Positions 1-5,182 of a stretch of DNA of 5,182 nucleotides are shown here, one piece after another (positions within the stretch are counted from its first letter, which is position 1; each line of letters begins with the position of its first letter). Source of the stretch: Acidobacteriaceae bacterium. GTDB lineage: Bacteria > Acidobacteriota > Terriglobia > Terriglobales > Acidobacteriaceae. The notes beneath the pieces are model-generated. The model was not told where the DNA came from and searched no databases. It saw only the letters and a list, made by a program, of their open reading frames with translations. The position numbers and the translations under genes are program-made. The stretch is from NCBI GenBank assembly GCA_003156495.1, contig PMHC01000002.1, positions 1,209 to 6,390 of the forward strand. The letters are read 5' to 3'.

Positions 1-718
1 CATCCACGGCGTGGACCTGCGCGTCGTTCCCGATATGTACGACGGTTTTGCCTGGGACAGTCCGATTGAATACATCGGCCAGTTTCCCACCATCCCGCTG
101 CATCGCGGCCGGACGCATGAACTGGGGCTGATGCTGAAGCGCGTTTTCGACATCGTCTTCGCCTCGGTAACGTTGATCTTGCTGGCGCCGCTCTTTTTGG
201 CGATCGCCATCGCCATCAAGCTCGATTCCGCCGGCCCGGTTTTTTACGCCGCCGAGCGCATCGGCAAAAAGGGCATTGTTTTTCATTGCCTCAAATTCCG
301 CACCATGGTTCGCGACGCCGACCAGCGCCGCGCCGAGTTGATGAGCATGAACGAGCGCGACGACGTGCTCTTCAAGGTGGTTGACGATCCCCGCATCACC
401 CATCTGGGGCGCTTTCTGCGCAAGTATTCGCTCGATGAGCTGCCGCAGTTCGTTAACGTTCTGCGCGGCGAAATGAGCGTCGTCGGCCCGCGGCCGCCGC
501 TGGGCGGCGAGGTGCGTAAATATAACCTCAGCCATCTGCGCCGGCTCGACGTTACGCCAGGCATTACCGGCTTGTGGCAGGTGCAGGGCCGCCAGGATCC
601 CTCCTTCGCCAGCTATGTTTCGCTCGATGTTGCCTACATCGAGCACTGGAGCATCTGGCTCGACATCAAAATTGTTCTGCGCACCATCGGCGTGGTTTTC
701 GCCGGCACCGGAATCTAG
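1..718 (+). CDS. Polyprenyl-phosphate sugar-1-phosphate transferase (WcaJ/WbaP/PglC superfamily), 5'-truncated
   Basis: The reading frame is open from the window edge (first full codon at position 2), so the true start lies upstream; it ends at TAG 716-718. This family transfers a sugar-1-phosphate from a nucleotide sugar to undecaprenyl phosphate at the inner membrane, the first step in exopolysaccharide or O-antigen assembly. Counting from the GTG at 11 as residue 1, residues 1-35 look like the end of the N-terminal CoA-binding-like domain of the long WcaJ type. Then come KRVFD (43-47), a hydrophobic membrane segment or re-entrant helix (about 48-70), KFRTM (95-99), DDPRIT (125-130), LRKYSLDELPQ (136-146) with the Asp142-Glu143 dyad matching the catalytic DE pair of PglC, VGPRPP (158-163), PGITGLWQVQGR (183-194) and a C-terminal WLDIKI block. 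The catalytic domain is complete and shows no lesion. The sugar donor cannot be told from the sequence. Confidence 0.95.
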   Translation, partial: IHGVDLRVVPDMYDGFAWDSPIEYIGQFPTIPLHRGRTHELGLMLKRVFDIVFASVTLILLAPLFLAIAIAIKLDSAGPVFYAAERIGKKGIVFHCLKFRTMVRDADQRRAELMSMNERDDVLFKVVDDPRITHLGRFLRKYSLDELPQFVNVLRGEMSVVGPRPPLGGEVRKYNLSHLRRLDVTPGITGLWQVQGRQDPSFASYVSLDVAYIEHWSIWLDIKIVLRTIGVVFAGTGI

Positions 719-741
719 ACGAAGCGCACATGATCTCATCG

Positions 742-768
742 AGGCCGCCCATTCGTCAGGCGGCCTTT
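742..768 (+). terminator. Probable Rho-independent terminator after the sugar transferase gene
   Basis: An 8-bp perfect GC-rich stem pairs AGGCCGCC (742-749) with GGCGGCCT (759-766) around a 9-nt loop, and the 3' arm runs into TTT (766-768) before CC. It lies 23 bases past the TAG of the upstream gene. The U-tract is short, so termination may be partial. The stem strength and position support a terminator separating this gene from nadE. Confidence 0.55.
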
Positions 769-783
769 CCGTCTCCGACACGG

Positions 784-789
784 TAAACT
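784..789 (+). promoter_or_regulatory. Possible -10 element (TAAACT) of a leaderless nadE transcript
   Basis: TAAACT fits the TANNNT pattern and ends 6 bases before the GTG start codon at 796, the spacing at which transcription would begin at or next to the start codon. No recognisable -35 hexamer lies 16-18 bases upstream. Support is the spacing plus the lack of a Shine-Dalgarno; a six-base match can occur by chance. Confidence 0.25.
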
Positions 790-795
790 GAGCAT

Positions 796-2493
796 GTGAA
801 GATTGCGCTGGCCCAGATCGACCCCACGGTTGGGGATTTTACGGGAAACCTCGATAAGATTGTCTCCGTGAGCCGCCGCGCCGCCGCCCTGGGCGCGCGG
901 TTGACGGTTTTTTCCGAACTTGCCATCTGCGGCTACCCGCCCGCGGATTTTTTGGAAAAACCCAGCTTTCTGGCGCGCTGCCGTACGGCCGTCGATGAAC
1001 TGGCCGCGGCCACGCGCGATCTGCCTACGGCCGTTTTGGCCGGCGTCGCGCTGCCGGTCGGCCGCGAAGATGGCCAGCCTGGGCTGCCTACCGACCGCTT
1101 TTCATCGATGGGCTACAAGCCGGCTTTTAACGCCGCGGTGCTGCTTGACCGCGGCCAACTGCTGCTCGAACAGCACAAGCGCCTGCTTCCGTTTTACGAT
1201 GTCTTCGACGAGCAACGCTACTTTTCGCCCGCCGCGCCGCAGAAGGTGATCGAACTCGATGGCTTGCGTCTGGCCATCACCATTTGCGAAGACGCCTGGA
1301 ACGACAAAAATTTCTGGCCGCGGCGGCTCTATCCGGTCGATCCCATGGAAGAGCTGATGCGCCAGCAGCCCGCGGTGCACATCAATCTGTCGTCGTCGCC
1401 GTTCTGGCACGGCAAGCGGGCGATACGCCGTGAGATGCTGGCAGCGATTGCGCGGCGGGATGGCGTGCCGGTGCTGATGTGCAACCAGGTGGGCGGCAAC
1501 GACAGCCTGATCTTCGACGGCTCGTCGCTGGCCCTTAACGGGCGGGGCGAGTTGACCGCCCAGGCGGCCTCATTCGAGGAGGATCTGGTGGTGCTGGATC
1601 CCTTCGCTGCGCCGGGCCCGGAAATGCAGGGGAGGGCTGCGGAACAGGACGATACCGCAGCCGCTTTCAACGCCCTGGTCCTGGGCACGCGGGATTACGT
1701 TCGCAAGTGCGGATTTCGCCAGGTGCTGGTGGGCCTGAGCGGCGGCATCGACTCGGCGCTGGTGGCCGCCATTGCCGCCGAGGCTCTCGGTCCGGAAAAC
1801 GTCATCGCCGTTGGTATGCCCAGCCCCTACTCGTCGGCCGGCTCGATTGACGATAGCGTCAAGTTGGCCGCCAATCTCGGTATTCGCTTCGAGACCATTT
1901 CCATCTCCACGCTCTTCGCCGACTTTAATCGTTCGCTGGAACCGCTCTTCCGCGGCCTGAAAGAAGACCTGACCGAGGAAAACATTCAGCCGCGCATTCG
2001 CGGCACGCTGCTGATGGCGCTTTCGAACAAGCTGGGCGCGTTGGTGCTGACCACCGGCAACAAATCCGAGATGGCCGTCGGCTACTGCACACTTTATGGC
2101 GACATGGTCGGCGCGCTGGCGGTGATCGGCGATCTGGTCAAGACCCGCGTCTACGCCGTCTGCCGCTGGCTCAATCGCGAACGGGAGATCATCCCCGAGG
2201 ATATTTTGACCAAACCGCCTTCGGCCGAGTTGCGTCCCGGCCAGATGGACACCGATTCGCTGCCGCCCTATGAGATGCTCGATCCGATTCTCGAAGCCTA
2301 TGTGGAGCGCTACGAAACCCCCGAGCAGATCGCCGCCGCGCACGGTTTTCCGCTCGATCAGGTCCGGCGGGTGGTGCGGCTGGTCGAGCGCTCCGAATAC
2401 AAGCGCCAGCAGGCCGCTCCGGTTCTCAAGGTCACCGCCAAGTCCTTCGGCATGGGGCGCAGGTTCCCCATCGCGGTCAAGGTTCAGGTCTAA
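796..2493 (+). CDS. nadE: Glutamine-dependent NAD+ synthetase
   Basis: This 565-residue cytoplasmic enzyme catalyses the last step of NAD+ synthesis: it amidates deamido-NAD+ (nicotinic acid adenine dinucleotide) using ATP and ammonia released from glutamine. The N-terminal nitrilase-type glutaminase domain (about 1-270) carries the catalytic triad Glu41 (VFSELAICGYPP), Lys128 (HKRLLPFYDVFDEQRYF) and Cys164 (ITICEDAW). The C-terminal synthetase domain (about 285-565) has the ATP-pyrophosphatase loop SGGIDS (315-320), TTGNKSE (419-425) and the TKPPSAELRPGQ segment (472-483). The length is normal for the two-domain form. The GTG start at 796 is chosen because the N-terminus MKIALAQIDPTVGDF matches the family; the ATG at 794 is followed directly by TGA. 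No Shine-Dalgarno is visible. A longer than usual loop at about residues 88-111 precedes the NAAVLL strand. The gap and hairpin upstream suggest it is transcribed apart from the sugar transferase. Confidence 0.97.
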   Translation: MKIALAQIDPTVGDFTGNLDKIVSVSRRAAALGARLTVFSELAICGYPPADFLEKPSFLARCRTAVDELAAATRDLPTAVLAGVALPVGREDGQPGLPTDRFSSMGYKPAFNAAVLLDRGQLLLEQHKRLLPFYDVFDEQRYFSPAAPQKVIELDGLRLAITICEDAWNDKNFWPRRLYPVDPMEELMRQQPAVHINLSSSPFWHGKRAIRREMLAAIARRDGVPVLMCNQVGGNDSLIFDGSSLALNGRGELTAQAASFEEDLVVLDPFAAPGPEMQGRAAEQDDTAAAFNALVLGTRDYVRKCGFRQVLVGLSGGIDSALVAAIAAEALGPENVIAVGMPSPYSSAGSIDDSVKLAANLGIRFETISISTLFADFNRSLEPLFRGLKEDLTEENIQPRIRGTLLMALSNKLGALVLTTGNKSEMAVGYCTLYGDMVGALAVIGDLVKTRVYAVCRWLNREREIIPEDILTKPPSAELRPGQMDTDSLPPYEMLDPILEAYVERYETPEQIAAAHGFPLDQVRRVVRLVERSEYKRQQAAPVLKVTAKSFGMGRRFPIAVKVQV

Positions 2494-2518
2494 ACCGAGC
2501 GCCGGCAGGCTCTTGAGG

Positions 2519-2538
2519 ACCGAAAAAAAACCGAAAAA
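2519..2538. repeat. Two phased A-tracts, direct repeat ACCGAAAAA with 11-bp period
   Basis: ACCGAAAAA occurs at 2519-2527 and again at 2530-2538, giving A-tracts of eight and five bases spaced by about one helical turn in otherwise GC-rich DNA. Such spacing is known to bend DNA. It lies about 105-125 bases upstream of the TTG start of the thiol oxidoreductase gene and 26 bases past the nadE stop. A regulatory role is inferred only. Confidence 0.4.
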
Positions 2539-2590
2539 GTCAGGTTTTGCTCTTGCGCTGGCCCGGAGATTTGCCTCCGTAAATGGCTGG

Positions 2591-2626
2591 CGCGGGTATA
2601 AGCTAATTTGAGGGAATTTTCCCGCG
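2591..2626. repeat. Inverted repeat CGCGGG/CCCGCG in the leader of the thiol oxidoreductase gene
   Basis: CGCGGG (2591-2596) and CCCGCG (2621-2626) are perfect inverted copies around a 24-base AT-rich spacer. The spacer holds a -10-like TATAAG (2597-2602). A smaller inverted repeat, GGGAA (2612-2616) with TTCCC (2619-2623), overlaps the right arm, so the two hairpins would exclude each other. The right arm ends 4 bases before the Shine-Dalgarno. It may be an operator, a leader structure, or chance. Confidence 0.35.
2597..2602 (+). promoter_or_regulatory. Possible -10 element (TATAAG) upstream of the thiol oxidoreductase gene
   Basis: TATAAG matches five of six positions of the bacterial -10 consensus and stands in an AT-rich patch 40 bases before the start codon. 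The best -35-like hexamer, TTGCCT (2571-2576), is 20 bases away, longer than the usual 16-18. The promoter is plausible because the gene is 149 bases past nadE, but the match is weak. Confidence 0.3.
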
Positions 2627-2630
2627 AGTG

Positions 2631-2636
2631 AAGGAG
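2631..2636 (+). promoter_or_regulatory. Shine-Dalgarno AAGGAG that sets a TTG start
   Basis: AAGGAG is a near-perfect anti-16S complement and lies 6 bases before the in-frame TTG at 2643. The only earlier in-frame start, GTG at 2628, would place this motif inside the coding sequence and has no such motif of its own. This decides the start in favour of TTG. Confidence 0.8.
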
Positions 2637-2642
2637 AACAGC

Positions 2643-3635
2643 TTGACCCGTCCGTCGATTCATTTCCTCAACGCCGCCGCGTTGATCGCTCTTTTTGTCC
2701 CGGCCTTCCAGGCCGTTGGCCAGCAGCAGGTGCCACCGGCCCAGCCTTCGTCTGCCCCTGCCGCGCCGGCTCCATCCGCCGCGCCGGCTTTCCCAAAGCC
2801 AAATCCGGCTAACTTTACCGCCGCATCGCCCACCAAAGAGGTGGTGAATGCTTTTCTGCACGCCAATTGGGGCTTCGACGAGAACCGCGTCTGGCAGGTG
2901 CAGGCCATTTTCAAGACGCCTGTAGAGGGTGTTTCAAAGGTGATTGTGTTTATCGGCGACAAAACCGGCAAAGAGAAGCCCCAGGCCTTCTCTTTCTTCA
3001 CTTTGCCCGACGGCAAGCACATCATCACCGGCGATACGGTTATTGCTTTTGGTGAGCATCCCTTCGCCGAAGCGCGCCAGAAGCTGGAGCAGCGCGCCAA
3101 TGGTCCCTATCGCGGTTCGGCAGCCAAAGATCTGGAACTGGTCGAGTTCGCCGACTATCAGTGCCCCCACTGCAAAGAGGCCCAGGCCAACATCGACAAA
3201 CTGGTTGCCGATTACCCCAAGGCCCGCATCGTGTTTCAGGCCTTTCCGCTGGTGGCGGTCCATCCCGAGTCCGTGCGCGCGGCCGAATACGGCTTCTGCG
3301 TGAACAAACAGGCTGGCAGCAATGCTTTCTTCCAGTTCACCGCCGCCGTATTTGAGGGGCAGGACGGTCTGGCTACCGCCGATGGCGCAGTGCTTACGTT
3401 GAACAGCGCCGTTACCAAGGCCGGTCTCGATCCAGCAAAGGTTTCGGCCTGCGCCGCAACGCCCGAGGCTAAGGCTTACGTCGATGCCTCCATCAAGCTG
3501 GCTGAGGATCTGGGCATCAATCAGGTTCCCATGCTGGTTATCAATGGCCATGAAGTGCCGGCCAACGCGCCGTATGATTCGTTGAAGAAGATCGTTGAAT
3601 TCCAGGCGCAGCTCGACGGCGTCGCCGGCAAGTAA
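2643..3635 (+). CDS. Exported DsbA-like thiol:disulfide oxidoreductase with a CPHC active site
   Basis: The protein has 330 residues if it starts at TTG 2643, as the Shine-Dalgarno indicates. Residues 1-27 form a signal peptide: a short basic start, a hydrophobic core (LNAAALIALFVPAF) and a small-residue region before QQQ. A Pro/Ala/Ser linker follows (about 28-57), including two copies of an 18-base unit encoding AAPAPS and AAPAFP. Residues about 60-155 form a separate N-terminal domain with an LPDGKHIITG segment, somewhat like the N-terminal domain of DsbC-type proteins. The thioredoxin-fold domain (about 160-330) has Cys174-Pro-His-Cys177 and the cis-proline pair Val295-Pro296, both as in DsbA, and a second cysteine pair (Cys219, Cys270) common in the Thioredoxin_4 group. 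It should act in the periplasm on exported proteins. No DsbB or DsbD partner is in the window, so whether it oxidises, isomerises or reduces is unresolved. Confidence 0.9.
   Translation: MTRPSIHFLNAAALIALFVPAFQAVGQQQVPPAQPSSAPAAPAPSAAPAFPKPNPANFTAASPTKEVVNAFLHANWGFDENRVWQVQAIFKTPVEGVSKVIVFIGDKTGKEKPQAFSFFTLPDGKHIITGDTVIAFGEHPFAEARQKLEQRANGPYRGSAAKDLELVEFADYQCPHCKEAQANIDKLVADYPKARIVFQAFPLVAVHPESVRAAEYGFCVNKQAGSNAFFQFTAAVFEGQDGLATADGAVLTLNSAVTKAGLDPAKVSACAATPEAKAYVDASIKLAEDLGINQVPMLVINGHEVPANAPYDSLKKIVEFQAQLDGVAGK
2760..2795 (+). repeat. Two 18-base repeats encoding the Pro/Ala linker
   Basis: The 12-mer GCCGCGCCGGCT appears at 2760-2771 and 2778-2789, one 18-base period apart and in frame, encoding AAPAPS then AAPAFP. 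It lies in the flexible linker behind the signal peptide of the thiol oxidoreductase. A short tandem duplication of this kind could change linker length between strains. Confidence 0.6.
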
Positions 3636-3646
3636 GCTGTTTTTTT
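3609..3646 (+). terminator. Candidate Rho-independent terminator overlapping the stop codon of the thiol oxidoreductase gene
   Basis: CAGCT (3609-3613) pairs with AGCTG (3635-3639), enclosing an inner CGGC/GCCG stem (3617-3620 with 3624-3627) across an internal loop, and seven T residues (3640-3646) follow at once. The stop codon TAA (3633-3635) is inside the structure. The base stem is short and interrupted, so the call relies mainly on the long T-run placed directly after it. Confidence 0.45.
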
Positions 3647-3649
3647 GCC

Positions 3650-3687
3650 TATGCCGGTTCGTTCGCGTTGGCGGGCGGGCCGGCATA
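3650..3687. repeat. Long hairpin between convergent genes
   Basis: TATGCCGG (3650-3657) and CCGGCATA (3680-3687) are perfect inverted copies. In a + strand transcript pairing continues inward through G-U and Watson-Crick pairs to 3665/3672, making a 16-bp stem with a 6-nt loop (3666-3671). In a - strand transcript the four G-U positions become A-C mismatches, leaving only the outer 8 bp. No strong U-tract follows on either strand. It lies between the ends of the two convergent genes, 14 bases past the + strand stop and 6 bases past the - strand stop, and could stop transcription or protect a 3' end. Confidence 0.6.
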
Positions 3688-3693
3688 CTTGTC

Positions 3694-5182
3694 TTACTGC
3701 ACTCCCGCGCCCTTCTCCACACGCATCATCGCTGTATGCCCGGCGGCCTGCGAGCCGCGCACCACGTGCGGCGTTATCACGATCACCAGCGTTGACGTGT
3801 CTATCTCCTTATCGTTACTGCTCAGGCTGCTCAGTCCTGGAATCTCGCTCAACCCCGGCGTTCCGCTCAAGGCGCGGCTCTGTGTTTTGTCCAACTCGGT
3901 GGCGATCACAGTCGCTTCTCCCTCTTTGACGATTACGTCTCCCGAGTAGACGCGGTTGTTCAGGATCGGATTGCCGGAGAGTGTGCTTCCCGAAAGCGAG
4001 TCGAGCTTCATGTTGACGCCCAATGCCACGTTGCCGTTGCGCAGCACGCGGGGCGTGGTCTTCAGGGTCAGTCCCAAGTCCTCATACTGCACCATGGGGA
4101 TGCTGGCCGAACTGCTCAGCGAAGAGATCAGGGAAGAGAGCGCGCTTGATGTTCCCGACGAGGTCAGCCCGGCGATGCTGGTGGAGTTCGACGACAGGCC
4201 GGAATAGGAAGAGGTCTGGATGGGATACCTTTCGCCCTCTTTGATCGTTCCTTCTTCACCGTCCTGCAGGCGTAGCTGGATCTGATCGAGCGCGTGCGAG
4301 TTGGTGGTATTCAGCTTGATGTTGAGCGTTGCCGAGCCTGGCTCCAGAGCTGATTCCGTGATGCCGCCGCCGAAGACCGCGAATCCGCTCGACAAGAGCG
4401 TGCTCGATACCTCTCCGGATGCGATCAGAATGGCGAGAATTGCCAACGGATCGTTGGCCGAGGCCAACCCCGACGAGATGATCTCTTGCACCAGCGTCGA
4501 GTTTTGGCTGAGGATCGATTGTTCCTCCGCATAGAGGTTGAAGGCGGTCATGGTTTGCGGCAACTGCACGCCGGTTACGCGCGCGCCGGTGTGCGAAACC
4601 TGAATCATGCGCACATCGAGCAGCACCTGGCTGCGACCGTCTAAAAGGCTGCGCAACGTGGCGTTGAAGATCTGCAGCGTCGAGCTGGGGCCGCGCAGCG
4701 TAAGTGTGTGCGACGTGGGATTGGCTTTGGCCTTCTGAATGCCGAAAACATTTTTAGCCACGGTTTCGATCTCGGTCAGTTCCGTGTCGCTCAATCCACT
4801 CAGGTAGACCGTTTCCATTTCCAGTCGCGTGAACCTCTGGCGGTTTTCGCGCGTGTCGCCGGCTACAACGACGCGGTGCGCGTCCAGGGGTGAATAAAAA
4901 CTTTTCGTCGCCAGTTCCAGGGCGTGCGCGGCCTGGTCGAAGGTGGCCTCGTCCAGATCGAAGCGGACCTGCATCGGGTGCACGCTTTCGTCGAGCATTG
5001 CCGTCAGGCCGTAAGCCTGAAAGACCTGCTGAATTGTCTGGCGCTGATCGGCGCGCAGGTGGAAGCTATGCCGTGCCGTGCTGGGGGCGAGCGCCTCAGC
5101 CTCTCCTATCTGGTTGGTGCTCTGCTCTTCGTAAAGCGGCTTGGTTTGCCCGAGCAGCGCGTCGTCGCCCAACTCGTCCATG
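3694..5182 (-). CDS. Secretin-family outer-membrane channel protein, N-terminally truncated by the window edge
   Basis: The frame runs off the right edge; an in-frame ATG at 5181-5179 is probably internal. The stop is TAA at 3696-3694. Secretins (PilQ, GspD and relatives) form large outer-membrane pores for type IV pili or type II/III secretion. In the visible 495 residues, about 39-115 resemble an N0/STN domain (HLRADQRQTIQQVFQAYGL) and about 119-190 an N1-like domain (SGLSDTELTEIETVAKNVFG). The secretin core (about 187-475) shows YEDLGLTLKTTPRVL (366-380), NGNVALGV (382-389), NPILNNRVYSGDVIVKEGEATVIATEL (starting at 404), TPGLSEIPGL (441-450) and LVIVITPHVV (465-474). A Ser-rich stretch at 322-360 (19 of 39 Ser) interrupts the core. 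The usual GG after the VxVxDG strand is replaced by AT. There is no cysteine in the visible part. A TPR region upstream, as in acidobacterial relatives, is possible but not seen. No partner gene is in the window. Confidence 0.88.
   Translation of the reverse strand, partial: MDELGDDALLGQTKPLYEEQSTNQIGEAEALAPSTARHSFHLRADQRQTIQQVFQAYGLTAMLDESVHPMQVRFDLDEATFDQAAHALELATKSFYSPLDAHRVVVAGDTRENRQRFTRLEMETVYLSGLSDTELTEIETVAKNVFGIQKAKANPTSHTLTLRGPSSTLQIFNATLRSLLDGRSQVLLDVRMIQVSHTGARVTGVQLPQTMTAFNLYAEEQSILSQNSTLVQEIISSGLASANDPLAILAILIASGEVSSTLLSSGFAVFGGGITESALEPGSATLNIKLNTTNSHALDQIQLRLQDGEEGTIKEGERYPIQTSSYSGLSSNSTSIAGLTSSGTSSALSSLISSLSSSASIPMVQYEDLGLTLKTTPRVLRNGNVALGVNMKLDSLSGSTLSGNPILNNRVYSGDVIVKEGEATVIATELDKTQSRALSGTPGLSEIPGLSSLSSNDKEIDTSTLVIVITPHVVRGSQAAGHTAMMRVEKGAGVQ

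Noticed and set aside
574..786. 70-codon + strand frame overlapping the sugar transferase end
   Set aside because: It overlaps the conserved C-terminal block of the transferase out of frame and spans the terminator hairpin. The sequence resembles no known protein.
1570..2343. Long open frame (257 codons) on the - strand inside nadE
   Set aside because: It is antisense to the NAD+ synthetase domain, whose motifs are intact. The translation is rich in His/Arg/Gly with no recognisable family, as expected for a shadow frame in GC-rich DNA.
2523..2530. A8 run as a U-tract of a - strand terminator
   Set aside because: No - strand gene ends here, and no stable stem precedes it on that strand.
2643..3635. 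Functional link between the thiol oxidoreductase and the adjacent secretin through disulfide formation
   Set aside because: The visible 495 residues of the secretin contain no cysteine and the genes are convergent, so direct substrate pairing is not supported.
2934..3722. Open frame (262 codons) on the - strand across the thiol oxidoreductase gene and the secretin 3' end
   Set aside because: It is antisense to the CPHC domain and runs into the secretin tail in another frame; no start signal or known domain.
1..5182. Mobile element, CRISPR array, tRNA or defence system
   Set aside because: No transposase, terminal repeats, spaced direct repeats, tRNA-like fold or defence domain is seen; composition is even throughout.

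Overview
The window reads as ordinary chromosomal DNA, GC-rich and even in composition, from a didermic (outer-membrane-bearing) bacterium. The combination of a two-domain DsbA-like protein with a Pro/Ala linker, a divergent secretin with a Ser-rich insert, and a PglB/WcaJ-type sugar transferase resembles Acidobacteriota (Terriglobia). That assignment rests on protein style alone and is an inference. No mobile element, CRISPR array, tRNA or rRNA is visible.

Layout. (1) Positions 1-718, + strand: the 3' part of a polyprenyl-phosphate sugar-1-phosphate transferase that starts a lipid-linked glycan (exopolysaccharide or O-antigen type); its start lies outside the window. A GC-rich hairpin in the 77-base gap that follows probably ends this transcript. 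(2) Positions 796-2493, + strand: a complete glutamine-dependent NAD+ synthetase (nadE) with an N-terminal nitrilase-type glutaminase and a C-terminal ATP-pyrophosphatase domain, all catalytic residues present. It has no visible Shine-Dalgarno and may be leaderless. (3) Positions 2494-2642: a leader region with phased A-tracts, an inverted repeat and a strong Shine-Dalgarno that places the next start at a TTG. (4) Positions 2643-3635, + strand: an exported thioredoxin-fold thiol oxidoreductase with a CPHC active site. (5) Positions 3636-3693: a short convergent gap with a U-tract and a long hairpin. (6) Positions 3694-5182, - strand: the C-terminal 495 residues of a secretin-family outer-membrane channel protein, with its N-terminus beyond the window.

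The genes do not form an obvious pathway. Glycan initiation at the inner membrane, cofactor synthesis in the cytoplasm, periplasmic disulfide chemistry and an outer-membrane secretin are adjacent, and signals at the gene borders suggest mostly independent transcription. The visible secretin part has no cysteine, so the neighbouring thiol oxidoreductase probably does not act on it directly. I do not see a previously undescribed multi-gene system. The most useful leads are the strand-asymmetric hairpin between the convergent genes, the possible leaderless nadE start, the hybrid character of the Dsb protein and the atypical secretin core.
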